Shown: positions 44,456-53,844, numbered from the stretch's first letter. The stretch is DNA of 64,000 bases from Palsa-461 sp040414865 (GCA_040414865.1 JBEDUR010000020.1:1-64000); one strand, 5' to 3'. Notes: generated from the sequence alone by a model not told the origin. Numbers and translations are program-made.

Positions 44456-45397
44456 ATGCCGCTCGACCCAGCGCTCGAACGCGTGCTCGCCCGGATCGGC
44501 ACCAACCCGGTCCCGCTGGAGGACATCGAGGGCAGGCGACAGGCGAACCGGGCCGCGGTCGACCTGCTCGGGCGTCCACGGAGTCCCGGTGTCGTGGTCG
44601 AGGACCGCCAGGTTCCGGTGGCGGGAGGCCAGATCACCCTGAGGCTCCTCATCCCCGAGAACCTGGAGCGGCCAGCCCCGTGCCTGTTCTTCATCCACGG
44701 CGGCGGGTGGATCATGGGCAGTCTGGAAGGCGCCGAGGCCGACTGCGTCTTCGGTCCCGGTGATGTCGGCGCCGTCTTCGCCCTCGTCGACTACCGGCTG
44801 GCCCCTGAACATCCGTTCCCAACCCCTTACGAGGACTGCCTCGCTGCCTACCGATACCTGGTCGACCAACACGAAGAGCTGGGCATCGACCTTGCCCGAC
44901 TCGCCATCAGCGGCGGCAGCGCGGGCGCCAACCTCGGCGCGGCGGTGGCCATCGCTGCCCGTGACGCCCGATGGCCGCAGCCCTGCCTCCAGCTGCTCGA
45001 GGTGCCGGCGGTCGACCTCACCCTCTCCTCGCCCTCGGTCGCCGAGTTCTCCTCGGGTTACGGGCTGACCGGAGAGGAGGTCAGGCGCTGCGTCGAGCTC
45101 TACCTGGGCGACGACGCCGACCGCACGGACCCGAGGGCCTCGCCGATCTTCGCCGAGCTGTCCGGGCTCCCTCCGGCCTTCATCGTCGTCGCCGAGCTCG
45201 ACCCGGTGCGCGACGACGGGGAGCGCTACGCGGCGGCGCTGCGGGCGGCGGGCAGCGAGGCCGCCTGCGTGCGGATCCTCGGACATCTCCACGGGAGTTG
45301 GATCATCCCGGGTACTCCCGCTTGGGGGGTGGTCCGGGACATGCGGCTGAGTGTGCTGCGCCGGGCCTTCGCCGGGCGCTACGCCCCCTCGAGCTGA
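44456..45397 (+). CDS. HSL-family alpha/beta hydrolase (esterase/lipase)
   Basis: A 313-residue hormone-sensitive-lipase-type esterase. The oxyanion motif is HGGGW (81-85), the nucleophile Ser155 is in GGSAGAN, and the catalytic Asp is probably in VVAELDPVRDDG. His is in the C-terminal LGHLHGSW. VDYRLAPEHPFPTPYED is diagnostic of the family. It sits 5 bp behind the GH3 gene, so the two are probably co-transcribed and might act on acylated or aglycone-linked sugars; that link is inference. Confidence 0.9.
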   Translation: MPLDPALERVLARIGTNPVPLEDIEGRRQANRAAVDLLGRPRSPGVVVEDRQVPVAGGQITLRLLIPENLERPAPCLFFIHGGGWIMGSLEGAEADCVFGPGDVGAVFALVDYRLAPEHPFPTPYEDCLAAYRYLVDQHEELGIDLARLAISGGSAGANLGAAVAIAARDARWPQPCLQLLEVPAVDLTLSSPSVAEFSSGYGLTGEEVRRCVELYLGDDADRTDPRASPIFAELSGLPPAFIVVAELDPVRDDGERYAAALRAAGSEAACVRILGHLHGSWIIPGTPAWGVVRDMRLSVLRRAFAGRYAPSS

Positions 45398-45403
45398 GAC
45401 GGC

Positions 45404-47053
45404 TCACGCATAGGCTCGCCGGGCCGCCTGCTCCAGGCCGAGCAGCTCGACGGAGGTCTCCCGCATCTTGTACTTCTGGATCTTCCCGGTCACCGTCATC
45501 GGGAACTCCTCGACGAAGACGACGTAACGCGGCACCTTGAAATGGGCGAGCGAGCCCGCACAGTGTTGCTTGAGCTCCTCCTCGCTGACCCGCTCACCCT
45601 CGGCGAGGCAGACCCAGGCGCACAGCTCCTCGCCGTAGCGATCGTCGGGTACCCCGATCACCGCGACGTCCTTCACCGCCGGGTGGCCGTAGAGGAACTC
45701 CTCAATCTCGCGCGGGTAGATGTTCTCCCCGCCCCGGATGACCATGTCCTTGATCCGGCCAACGATGTTCAGGTAGCCAGCTTCATCCATGGTGGCGAGG
45801 TCGCCGGTGTGCATCCAGCCAGCTTGGTCGATGGCCTCTCTTGTTCGCTCCTCGTCGTCCCAGTAGCCGAGCATGATCGAGTAGCCCCTGGTGCAGAACT
45901 CTCCCGGCTGGTCCCGGGGGACGACCAGACCGGTCTCGGGGTCGACCACCTTGACCTCGACGTGGGGGTGAACAGTCCCCACAGTGGAGACCCGGCGATC
46001 CAGGTCGTCGTCGATGCGGGTCTGCGTCGACACTGGCGAGGTCTCGGTCATGCCGTAGCAGATCGTCACCTCCGAACAGTCCATGTCCGAAACGACCCGC
46101 TTCATCACTTCCACCGGACAGGGAGAGCCGGCCATGATCCCCGTCCGCAAGCTGCCCAGGTCATAGTCGGCAAAGTTGGCCAGTCCCAGCTCGGCGATCC
46201 ACATCGTGGGGACCCCGTAAAGGGACGTGCACCGCTCGGCCTGAACCGCATCCAAGGTCGCGCCGGGATCGAACCCTGGGGCCGGGATGACCATGCAGGA
46301 TCCATGGGTCAGCGCGCTGAGGTTCCCAAGCACCATCCCGAAGCAGTGATAGAAGGGCACCGGGATGCAGATTCGATCCTCCTCGGTGTACCCGCAGAGC
46401 TCCCCGACGAAATAGCCGTTGTTCAAGATGTTGTGGTGCGACAGGGTCGCCCCCTTTGGGAACCCGGTCGTGCCCGACGTGTACTGAATGTTGATGGGGT
46501 CGTCGAAGCTCAACGTCGCGGCACGTGCGGCCACCGAATCGGCAGCATGGGAGCCAGATGAGAAGAGTGAGTCCCACGACGGCTCAGAGAAGAAGACCAC
46601 CTCTTCCAGCGAGGGAAGCTCGGGCCGGACTTCTTCGACCATGGCCTGATAGTCGCTCGTCCTGAACGAGACTGCGCTGATCAGAAGCCGGCAGCCCGAC
46701 TGCCCGAGCACGTAGGCAAGCTCGTGGGTCCGGTAGGCGGGGTTGATGGTGACGAGGATGGCTCCGATCCTGGCCGTGGCGAACTGGGCGAGCACCCACT
46801 CCGGGCAGTTGGGAGCCCAGATCCCCACCCGGTCACCCTGGCCGATGCCCCGCTCGATCAGGCCGGCCGCCACCATGTCCACATCCGCTCGGAGGGACGC
46901 GTAGCTCCACCGCCTTCCCGAGGGGACGTCGACCAGGGCATCCTTGGTGCCGTAGAGCTCGGCCGCACGAAGGAGATTCTCCCCGATCGTCATGCCCAGC
47001 AACGGCGTGGAGCTCGCCCCGTGACTGTAGGAATGGAGGCTGCTCACCGGCAT
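45404..47053 (-). CDS. AMP-forming acyl-CoA synthetase
   Basis: A 549-residue ANL-superfamily enzyme. The P-loop is YTSGTTGFPKG (191-201), the adenylate-binding motif is CYGMTETSPV, the hinge region is MHTGDLATMDEAGYL ... GRIKDMVIRGGENIYP, and the catalytic lysine Lys524 is in VTGKIQKYK. This matches FadD-type fatty acyl-CoA synthetases. It activates carboxylic acids, consistent with the neighbouring hydrolases and oxidoreductase. Start ATG at 47053 with GGGAGGGG upstream. Convergent with the esterase gene, divergent from the F420 oxidoreductase gene. Confidence 0.9.
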   Translation of the reverse strand: MPVSSLHSYSHGASSTPLLGMTIGENLLRAAELYGTKDALVDVPSGRRWSYASLRADVDMVAAGLIERGIGQGDRVGIWAPNCPEWVLAQFATARIGAILVTINPAYRTHELAYVLGQSGCRLLISAVSFRTSDYQAMVEEVRPELPSLEEVVFFSEPSWDSLFSSGSHAADSVAARAATLSFDDPINIQYTSGTTGFPKGATLSHHNILNNGYFVGELCGYTEEDRICIPVPFYHCFGMVLGNLSALTHGSCMVIPAPGFDPGATLDAVQAERCTSLYGVPTMWIAELGLANFADYDLGSLRTGIMAGSPCPVEVMKRVVSDMDCSEVTICYGMTETSPVSTQTRIDDDLDRRVSTVGTVHPHVEVKVVDPETGLVVPRDQPGEFCTRGYSIMLGYWDDEERTREAIDQAGWMHTGDLATMDEAGYLNIVGRIKDMVIRGGENIYPREIEEFLYGHPAVKDVAVIGVPDDRYGEELCAWVCLAEGERVSEEELKQHCAGSLAHFKVPRYVVFVEEFPMTVTGKIQKYKMRETSVELLGLEQAARRAYA

Positions 47054-47286
47054 CGCTGATCCCCTCCCGACGGCCACGGCGGCGAAACCTGCGTAGACAG
47101 CTTGCCCCTCGATCGACCGCATGACAAGGAGGCCGTCGTCGAGGCGGATCACCGTGGCCTTCGGAGTCCTCTGGCCGCGCCGTCAGCCGCCTTCGCCGTT
47201 TGCGTCGCCGCCACGCACGGGCCTGAGCGACCTCCGGCGCACTCGGACCTGGTCCTTGGACCGGGTTGGAGATACGGTCCAGACCC

Positions 47287-48336
47287 ATGAAACTGGTGAG
47301 TGGTATCGGTGGCTGGCCGAAGCAGGTACCCGAGGCGGCCCGCCGGGCCGAGGATCAGGGGTACGACGTTCTGACCTGCGGGGAGCTGGCCCACGACTCG
47401 ATGCTCGTGATGACGCTGGCTGCCGCCAACACCGAGCGGGTCGAGCTGCAGACGTCGGTCACCATCGCTTTCCCACGAAGCCCGATGGTCCTTGCCATGG
47501 AGGCCTGGGATATCCAGCACCTGTCAGGCGGCCGGTTCAGCCTCGGCCTCGGCAGCCAGGTCAAGGGGCACAACGAGCGACGCTTCGGCGGGACCTGGTC
47601 ACCTCCGGCCCCGAGGATGCGCGAGTACATCGACATGATGCGGGCCATCTGGGACTCCTGGCAGAACCGCACGCGCCCGGACTTCGTCGGCCGGCAGTAT
47701 CGCTACACCCTCATGAGCCCGAACTTCGACCCGGGCCCGATCGACTTCCCCCGCCCGAAGGTGGGTATGGCCATGGTCGGACCGGGGATGGCCCGCGTGG
47801 GCGGCGAGCGGGCAGACGTGATCATGCCCCACGGCGGCATCATGTCGGACCGCTACATGCGCGAGGTGCTCTTACCGTCGATCCGCAAGGGTCTTCAGTC
47901 GACCCAGAGGACGTGGTCGGACGTGGAGATCGCTGCCACGGGATACCTCGTCCTCTACGACGACGAGAAGGAGATCGAGCAGAAGATGCTCGGCATGCGC
48001 CAAGCGCTGTCCTTCTACGGGTCGACCCGCACCTACCACAAGGTGCTCGAACTCCATGGCCTCGAGGAGCTGGGCCAGAAGCTGCACTCGCTCTCGCTCC
48101 AGGGCCGGTGGGACGAGATGCGTGAGGCGGTCCCCATCGAGGCGATCGCCGAGCTGTCCCAGACCTGTCGGTACGACGATCTGCCCGAGTTCCTTGCCGC
48201 CCACCGGGAGTACGCGTCCCGGACAAACCTGGGGATCCCGGTGCGCACGGAGGAAGAGCGGGAACGGGCGGCCGAGATCCGTCGATCGGTGCAGCAACTG
48301 GAGACCCCGAGGGTGCCGCGAGGACTCGAGCTCTAG
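47287..48336 (+). CDS. F420-dependent LLM-class oxidoreductase
   Basis: A 349-residue luciferase-like (LLM) protein. It has the N-terminal strand MKLVSGIGGW, the QTSVTIAFPRSPMVLAMEAW barrel segment and HLSGGRFSLGLGSQVKGHNE, matching the TIGR03617-type F420-dependent family. Such enzymes use reduced or oxidised F420 for hydride transfer on varied substrates. ATG at 47287. Divergent from the acyl-CoA synthetase. No F420 synthesis genes are in the window. Confidence 0.85.
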   Translation: MKLVSGIGGWPKQVPEAARRAEDQGYDVLTCGELAHDSMLVMTLAAANTERVELQTSVTIAFPRSPMVLAMEAWDIQHLSGGRFSLGLGSQVKGHNERRFGGTWSPPAPRMREYIDMMRAIWDSWQNRTRPDFVGRQYRYTLMSPNFDPGPIDFPRPKVGMAMVGPGMARVGGERADVIMPHGGIMSDRYMREVLLPSIRKGLQSTQRTWSDVEIAATGYLVLYDDEKEIEQKMLGMRQALSFYGSTRTYHKVLELHGLEELGQKLHSLSLQGRWDEMREAVPIEAIAELSQTCRYDDLPEFLAAHREYASRTNLGIPVRTEEERERAAEIRRSVQQLETPRVPRGLEL

Positions 48337-48471
48337 CAACCGGCTGGTTGCGTCGTTTCCATCGCGTTTCCTGCACCAGAAGCATCCCTGCGCGCTCGGC
48401 CGGGCCCCAGACCGTGCCTCCCAGAAGCGACGGGCCGGCGACCGGCCGCAAGTGTGACCAGCTACTACCAC

Positions 48472-48500
48472 TTGCGTCCTGCTGGAAAATGTCCTATAGT
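48472..48500 (+). promoter_or_regulatory. Strong promoter upstream of HelD/HelR-like gene
   Basis: TTGCGT (48472-48477), exactly 17 nt, TATAGT (48495-48500): one of the best consensus-like promoters in the window. A transcript from about 48507 would run through a roughly 170-nt leader that contains an intrinsic terminator before the coding region. Confidence 0.65.
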
Positions 48501-48506
48501 GACGGT

Positions 48507-48623
48507 TCACAAGTCCCCGTTGAGCGAAATCCATTGGCTTGGCAGGGCCTATCGCTCCTGATCAGAGCGGAAGTCTCCCCAAATAATTGTTCTAGACTGT
48601 CGCCGACATGTGTCGGCTTTTTT
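48507..48623 (+). ncRNA. Leader RNA or small RNA ending at an intrinsic terminator
   Basis: Between the promoter and the terminator lie about 115 nt of locally AT-richer DNA. One small hairpin is seen (CGCTC / GAGCG at 48553-48569 around TGATCA), then AAATAATTGTTCTAGACTG. It could be an attenuator leader for the HelD/HelR-like gene or an independent small RNA. No named RNA family is recognised. The 5' end is inferred from the promoter. Confidence 0.4.
48602..48623 (+). terminator. Intrinsic terminator inside the leader of the HelD/HelR-like gene
   Basis: Stem GCCGAC / GTCGGC, loop ATGT, followed at once by TTTTTT. A six-T tract is rare in this GC-rich window. It lies about 100 nt after the promoter and 56 nt before the helicase start codon, and 266 bp after the previous stop codon, with the promoter in between. 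Confidence 0.75.
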
Positions 48624-48678
48624 GCGCGCCCATTTACCAATTTCATCGAGTTCGTCCGCGGCGGCAGCCGCACCGACC

Positions 48679-50718
48679 GTGACCAGCAACGCCCCAACCG
48701 AGCAGCTGTCTTCAGGCGACACCGAGGTTGACGCCGAGCAGCGCGCCCTCGACCGAGCCCGTCTCGCTCTCGGGGCAATGCGGACCCGGGCCGAGGCCCT
48801 CCTGGCCGACCTCCAGGCTGCTGGCAACCCCGACCTCGACTATGAAGCGGCATTGAAGCACCGCGTGGCTGTCCTCACAGAGAGCCGGCGTCCCCTCCTG
48901 TTCGGGCGCATCGACGAGGTCGAGGGGTCCACCTGGCGCGTCGGTCGCCGCCACGTGGAAGAACGCGACGGCGACGTCCTGGTGATCGACTGGCGGGCAC
49001 CGGTCGCGGTGCCCTTCTATCGGGCTCGCCCGGGGGATGCCCTCGGCCTGCGCCGGCGCCGACAAATCATGGTCGAGGACAACCGCGTGTTGACCGTCGC
49101 CGACGAGGTGCTCGACCGGGCCGACGGTGACGTTTCGACCACCCGCCTACGCGGTGGCGATGCACTGCTGCGGGAATTGGAGCGGGCACGCACGGGCGAG
49201 ATGCTCGACATCGTCGCCACGATCCAGGCCGAACAGGACGAAATCATCCGTGCCCCGCTCGAGGGCATGGTCGTCGTACAAGGGGGACCCGGCACCGGCA
49301 AGACCGCGGTCGGCCTCCACCGGGCGGCATTCCTGCTCTACAACCATCCCGAGCTGGTCCGGAGCGGGGTCCTCGTCCTCGGGCCAACCCGGGCGTTCCT
49401 CCGGTACATCGCCCAGGTCCTGCCCTCCCTGGGCGAGGAGGCGGTCGTCCAGACCACGATCTCGGACATCGCGCCGCGGGTGAGGGTCCGGGGCGTCGAT
49501 GATCCTCTGGCCGCCAGGGTCAAGGGCGACCCCCGAATGACCCGAGTGCTAGAACGCGCCCTCGCCCTCCAGCGGGCGCCCTTGGCCCACCCGGTCAGAC
49601 TGGTGGCTCGGCACGCCTCGGTCACGCTCGAACCCGACGAGGTCAACGAGGTGGTGGACGGCGTCATCGCCAAGCACGCGCCGTACAAAGCCGGCCGGGC
49701 GGGCGTGCGATCACAGCTCACGAGCCTCGCCCGCCGGCGCCGACGGTCGCGGGGCCGCTATGAGGTCGACGAGGACTGGTTCGCGAAGGAGCTCGCTGTC
49801 ACTCCGGAATTCTCATCGCTGCTCGATCGTCTCTGGCCGGCTGTCTCCCCCAACCAACTGGTCAACGATCTGCTGTCCCGGCCGGCGCTCCTGGCTGAGG
49901 CAGCGGCCGGGATCCTCTCGGGTGAGGAGATCGAGACCCTGTCCCGCTCCCGCGTATCCACGTTGGCCCAGGTCCGATGGACCCCCGACGACCTGGCCTT
50001 GCTCGACGAGGCGAGCTTCCTGATCAACGGGCGAACCCGGGGCTACGGCCACATCGTCTGCGACGAGGCCCAGGATCTGAGCCCCATGCAGTTCCGCATG
50101 CTCGCCCGTCGAGCCACCGGATCCTTGACCATCCTCGGCGACATTGCCCAGGCGACAGGGCCCCGCACCTACCAGAGCTGGGACGAGGTCCTGCCCCACC
50201 TGCCGTCGACGACCGAGCTCCGACGAGATGAGCTGACCCTCGGCTACCGGGCACCGGCCCAGATCCTGGAGCTCGCCTCGAGGCTTCTGCCGGCTTCGGC
50301 GCCCTCAGTGCAGCCCACCGCCTCGGTTCGGCGGGGTCGGACCGCTCCCGAGATCCTCGAGGTGCCGGCGGAGTCGGTGGTGGAGGTCGCCCTGGCATCG
50401 GGCTTTCAGCTCGCGGCCGACCAACTCCTGGTTGGGCTCATCCTCCCCGCTGGCGACCTCGACTCCTCGATGGCGGCGGCGTCCCGTCACGACCCGCAGG
50501 TCGGTCGGCTCGACCGGGACGGCATGACCCGACCGTTGACCATCGTCCCGGCTCCCCTGGCCAAGGGGCTCGAGTTCGACGCGGTGGTGGTGATCGAGCC
50601 AGCCGCGATCGCCGGTGACGACCGCCGGGGTCTCCGGCTCCTCTACGTCGCGCTGACCCGCGCCATCCAGCGGCTGACGATCGTCCACAGCCTCCCGCTC
50701 CCCGAGGCCCTCCGGTGA
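48679..50718 (+). CDS. HelD/HelR-like RNA polymerase-associated UvrD-type ATPase
   Basis: A 679-residue superfamily 1 helicase-like protein. The N-terminal coiled-coil arm (EQRALDRARLALGAMRTRAE) is typical of HelD/HelR. It is followed by LLFGRIDEVEGSTWRVGRRH, IDWRAPVAVPFYRA, Walker A GGPGTGKT (202-209), IVCDEAQDLSPMQ (Walker B) and a C-terminal LLYVALTRAIQRLTIVHS. HelD-type proteins recycle stalled RNA polymerase, and HelR protects it from rifamycins. The start is GTG 48679; the in-frame GTG at 48610 lies inside the terminator stem and is rejected. Behind a promoter-leader-terminator unit. Confidence 0.85.
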   Translation: MTSNAPTEQLSSGDTEVDAEQRALDRARLALGAMRTRAEALLADLQAAGNPDLDYEAALKHRVAVLTESRRPLLFGRIDEVEGSTWRVGRRHVEERDGDVLVIDWRAPVAVPFYRARPGDALGLRRRRQIMVEDNRVLTVADEVLDRADGDVSTTRLRGGDALLRELERARTGEMLDIVATIQAEQDEIIRAPLEGMVVVQGGPGTGKTAVGLHRAAFLLYNHPELVRSGVLVLGPTRAFLRYIAQVLPSLGEEAVVQTTISDIAPRVRVRGVDDPLAARVKGDPRMTRVLERALALQRAPLAHPVRLVARHASVTLEPDEVNEVVDGVIAKHAPYKAGRAGVRSQLTSLARRRRRSRGRYEVDEDWFAKELAVTPEFSSLLDRLWPAVSPNQLVNDLLSRPALLAEAAAGILSGEEIETLSRSRVSTLAQVRWTPDDLALLDEASFLINGRTRGYGHIVCDEAQDLSPMQFRMLARRATGSLTILGDIAQATGPRTYQSWDEVLPHLPSTTELRRDELTLGYRAPAQILELASRLLPASAPSVQPTASVRRGRTAPEILEVPAESVVEVALASGFQLAADQLLVGLILPAGDLDSSMAAASRHDPQVGRLDRDGMTRPLTIVPAPLAKGLEFDAVVVIEPAAIAGDDRRGLRLLYVALTRAIQRLTIVHSLPLPEALR

Positions 50719-50760
50719 GCTGCTCGAGTCCCACCTCGCAAGAAAAGAAAGCGAGAAGTC

Positions 50761-51222
50761 ATGGACCAACCAAGTACGGAACACGTCCTGAAGAGACTTG
50801 AGTCCCTCATCGGGGAGTGGAAGCTTGATGCAATCGGTCCCGACGGCCAGCCCTGGTCAGGCGAGGCCACCGCGGTCATCGAGTGGCATGACTCACGGGC
50901 CCATATCGTTGTGCGGTCGCAGGTGGAGTTGCCCAATGCCCCGGACGCGGTGTCGATCATAGGATGCGATGCCGCCAACGGGACCTATTACCAGCTGTAC
51001 TCCGACGCCCGCGGGGTCTGCCGCGTGTACCAAATGAGCATCGACGAGTCGCACTGGAGGCTGTGGCGCGAAGGCCAACCCTTTGCCCAGCGGTTCACCG
51101 CGACTTTTGAGGATGGTGGCGACACCATCCGTGGCCGCTGGGAGCTCGCCGAGGATCAGGAGAACTTCCGCACGGACTTCGACCTCATCTACCGGCGGGC
51201 CAAACAGCAGCGGGACCCCTGA
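50761..51222 (+). CDS. Small calycin-like protein of unknown function
   Basis: A 153-residue protein. It starts with RLESLIGEWKLDAIGPDG and has an alternating beta pattern through CRVYQMSIDESHWRLWREG and FEDGGDTIRGRWELAEDQE. The GEW near the N-terminus and the all-beta pattern suggest a lipocalin/DUF1579-like barrel, as in many actinobacterial unknowns. ATG at 50761 after AAGAAAAGAAAG. It follows the HelD/HelR-like gene by 42 bp and may be co-transcribed with it. Confidence 0.7.
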   Translation: MDQPSTEHVLKRLESLIGEWKLDAIGPDGQPWSGEATAVIEWHDSRAHIVVRSQVELPNAPDAVSIIGCDAANGTYYQLYSDARGVCRVYQMSIDESHWRLWREGQPFAQRFTATFEDGGDTIRGRWELAEDQENFRTDFDLIYRRAKQQRDP

Positions 51223-51291
51223 TCGCGGACGTGCAAGCTAGCGATCGGCCGCATTCGGCCACCAGGACCCCCGCAAACTAGGCTTGGAGGA

Positions 51292-52911
51292 ATGGTGGGG
51301 GCTCGCAATTACGAGGTCATCGTCATCGGCGCCGGTTTCTCGGGGCTCTACGCCGTGCACTCGCTCCGCGAGGCGGGCTTCCGCGTCAGGGCCCTGGAGA
51401 AGGCCGACGGCGTGGGAGGGACCTGGTTCTGGAACCGTTATCCGGGTGCCCGGTGCGATGTCCAGAGCATCGAGTACTCGTTCAGCTTCAGCAAGGAGAT
51501 CCAGGAGGAGTGGGAGTGGACCGAGCTGATGCCGGCCCAGCCCGAGGTCGAGGCCTACCTGAACTTTGTCGCCGACCGGCTCGATCTTCGTCGTGACATC
51601 CAGTTCTCGACGCTCGTCACGGCCATGTCCTACAACGAAGCCGACTCTCGCTGGACGGTGGAAACTGACGGGGGCGAGACGTTCGCGGCTCAATGGGTGG
51701 TGGCCGGGACAGGCTGCCTGTCCGAGCCCCTCGAACCCAACCTGCCGGGGCTCGACACCTTCGGAGGGGTGAAGCTCTACACCAACCGTTTCCCCAAAGA
51801 GGGCTTCGATTTCACCGGACAGCGGGTCGGTGTCGTCGGGACCGGGTCCTCGGGTGTCCAGTGCATCCCGATCATCGCCGAGCAAGCCGAGCACCTCTAC
51901 GTCTTCCAGCGTTCGGCGGCCTACAGCCGCCCAGCCAACAACCGCCCGCTGCGGCCAGGGGAGATGGCCGAGGTGAAGGCCAACTACGAGGAGCTCCGGA
52001 TCAAGGAGCGCAACGCCTACGCCGGTCTGGTGAGCTTCGGCGCCGTCTCCTTCGAAGGCATGAAGCCCCCCGAGCGGCGGATCCTCGAGACCCCGTTCGA
52101 CGAGCGGCTCGCCGTCCTCGACGAGCTGGGCTGGGGTGCCCCAGGGGCATGGGCTGACGTCATGTTCGACCTCGAGGCCAACCGGGCCGGGACCGAGCTC
52201 TATGCCGAGCTGATCAAGCGGGCTGTGGACGACCCCGACGTCGCCGAGTCACTGGTGCCCCACTACCCGATGGGCTGCAAGCGACAGATCCTCGACACCG
52301 GCTATTTCGCGACGTTCAACCGGGACAACGTCACCCTGGTCGATCTCAAGAAGGAGCCCATTCTGGAGATCAGCCCGACCGGCGTTCGGACCAGCACCGG
52401 CCACCACGACATGGACGTCCTCGTCCTCGCCACCGGGTTCGACGCCATGACGGGCGCGCTCACCAAGATCGAGATCCAAGGGATCGGCGGCCGGCTCCTG
52501 CGCGATGTCTGGGCTGCCAACGGCCCTGTCAGCTACCTCGGCCTGCAGGTCGCCGGATTTCCCAACCTGTTCACGGTGACTGGTCCGGGTAGCCCGTCGG
52601 TCTTGAGCAACATGGTCGTCTCGATCGAACAGCACATCGAGTGGATCACCGACTGCCTCAAGTACCTGCGCGACCACGACTACGCGGCGATCGAGGCCGA
52701 GTCAGACGCCCAGGACGAATGGGTGGAGCACGCCGCGTCCGTGGTCGCCGGCACCATCCGCAACTCCGAAGCATGCAACTCGTGGTACGTGGGGGCGAAT
52801 GTGCCCGGCAAAAGGCGGATCCACATGCCCTACATCGGTGGCCTACCCGCCTACCGGCGTAAGTGCGACGAGGTGGCCGCAGCCGAGTACTCAGGCTTCA
52901 CCCTGACCTGA
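51292..52911 (+). CDS. Baeyer-Villiger-like flavin monooxygenase
   Basis: A 539-residue class B flavoprotein. The FAD site is GAGFSG (13-18), GGTWFWNRYPGARCD matches cyclohexanone/phenylacetone monooxygenases, and the NADPH site is GTGSSG (183-188), then FQRSAAYSRP. The Baeyer-Villiger fingerprint FxGxxxHxxxW(P/D) is altered to FGGVKLYTNRFP (157-168): Tyr163 replaces His and Phe167 replaces Trp. It may still oxidise ketones, or be a related oxidase; see finding. ATG or nearby start at 51292. Confidence 0.85.
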   Translation: MVGARNYEVIVIGAGFSGLYAVHSLREAGFRVRALEKADGVGGTWFWNRYPGARCDVQSIEYSFSFSKEIQEEWEWTELMPAQPEVEAYLNFVADRLDLRRDIQFSTLVTAMSYNEADSRWTVETDGGETFAAQWVVAGTGCLSEPLEPNLPGLDTFGGVKLYTNRFPKEGFDFTGQRVGVVGTGSSGVQCIPIIAEQAEHLYVFQRSAAYSRPANNRPLRPGEMAEVKANYEELRIKERNAYAGLVSFGAVSFEGMKPPERRILETPFDERLAVLDELGWGAPGAWADVMFDLEANRAGTELYAELIKRAVDDPDVAESLVPHYPMGCKRQILDTGYFATFNRDNVTLVDLKKEPILEISPTGVRTSTGHHDMDVLVLATGFDAMTGALTKIEIQGIGGRLLRDVWAANGPVSYLGLQVAGFPNLFTVTGPGSPSVLSNMVVSIEQHIEWITDCLKYLRDHDYAAIEAESDAQDEWVEHAASVVAGTIRNSEACNSWYVGANVPGKRRIHMPYIGGLPAYRRKCDEVAAAEYSGFTLT

Positions 52912-53079
52912 CCACAGCCCCGAGTCCTTCGGGTATTGGCTGCATCGGCTGTCAGCCCGGAACGGATCGGCGAACCGCCAGACCAGCTGCACCAAGCGCG
53001 AGCATGTCGTGATCGCGACGACAGCCCGACTCGAAGACGCCGTCCCCAGACCCCGTGTGATTCTCGCGCTCGGTTGCGG

Positions 53080-53844
53080 TTAGCCGTGGACGATCGTCGG
53101 GAGCGCCGTGCTGATCGGCTCCCGGACAACGGCCTGAGCGACCCGGTCGTAGGGGGTCGGTTGCGCGTTCACCACCACGACCGCGGCCCCGACGTCGACG
53201 GCCAGGGGGACCAGCCCTGCGGCTGGGTACACACCGAGGCTGGTGCCGACGACCAGAAGCAGGTCACATCGGCGGGCCGCCTGCTCGGCCCGCAGAAGGT
53301 CCTCGACCACGAGCTGCTCCCCGAAGCTGATGGTCGCAGACTTGAGGACACCGCCGCAGTGCAGACAATCGGGGTCCTCCTCGCCTCCACGGACGCGGTC
53401 CAAGGTCGCCGCCGACGGACCCCGGTCCCCGCAGGTCATGCAGACGATCTCGCGGAAGGTGCCGTGCAGCTCGACCACCTTGGCCGGATCACTCCCGGCG
53501 AGCTGGTGGAGCCCGTCGATGTTCTGGGTGACCAAGGTGTCGAGCCTGCCCTGACGCTCGAGGTCGACGAAGGCGTGATGGCCCGGATTGGGCTCTGCTT
53601 CCCAAATGGGGGACCCGAGACGGCTCCGCCAGGCCCGGCGGCGGATGTCGGCGTTACCCATGTATGACTCGATGTTGGCCATGCGCTCGGCGCCGGGGTT
53701 CTTGGTCCAAACACCCTCGGGACCCCGGTAGTCGGGGATCCCCGAGTCGGTCGAGATCCCGGCACCGGTCAGGCCCACGATCCGTCTGGCGCGGGCAACA
53801 AGCGTTCGTGCGATCGAGACCGGGTCCAAGTGCTCCTGGGGCAC
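53080..53844 (-). CDS. Sirtuin (NAD-dependent deacylase)
   Basis: A 254-residue SIR2-family enzyme. The NAD motif is GLTGAGISTDSGIPDYRG, TQNID (107-111) follows, the catalytic His127 is in VVELHGTF, and four zinc cysteines are at 135, 138, 160 and 163. The C-terminal half (VVGTSLGVYPAAGLV) completes the Rossmann fold. Class by motif fits bacterial sirtuins close to the SIRT4-like group; exact class uncertain. It removes acyl groups from lysines using NAD. GTG start. Convergent with the monooxygenase gene. Confidence 0.9.
   Translation of the reverse strand: MPQEHLDPVSIARTLVARARRIVGLTGAGISTDSGIPDYRGPEGVWTKNPGAERMANIESYMGNADIRRRAWRSRLGSPIWEAEPNPGHHAFVDLERQGRLDTLVTQNIDGLHQLAGSDPAKVVELHGTFREIVCMTCGDRGPSAATLDRVRGGEEDPDCLHCGGVLKSATISFGEQLVVEDLLRAEQAARRCDLLLVVGTSLGVYPAAGLVPLAVDVGAAVVVVNAQPTPYDRVAQAVVREPISTALPTIVHG

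Noticed and set aside
48610..48678. Extended start of the HelD/HelR-like gene at GTG 48610
   Set aside because: This GTG lies inside the terminator stem, and the added residues (serine/alanine-rich) are unlike the family. GTG 48679 gives the expected N-terminal coiled coil.
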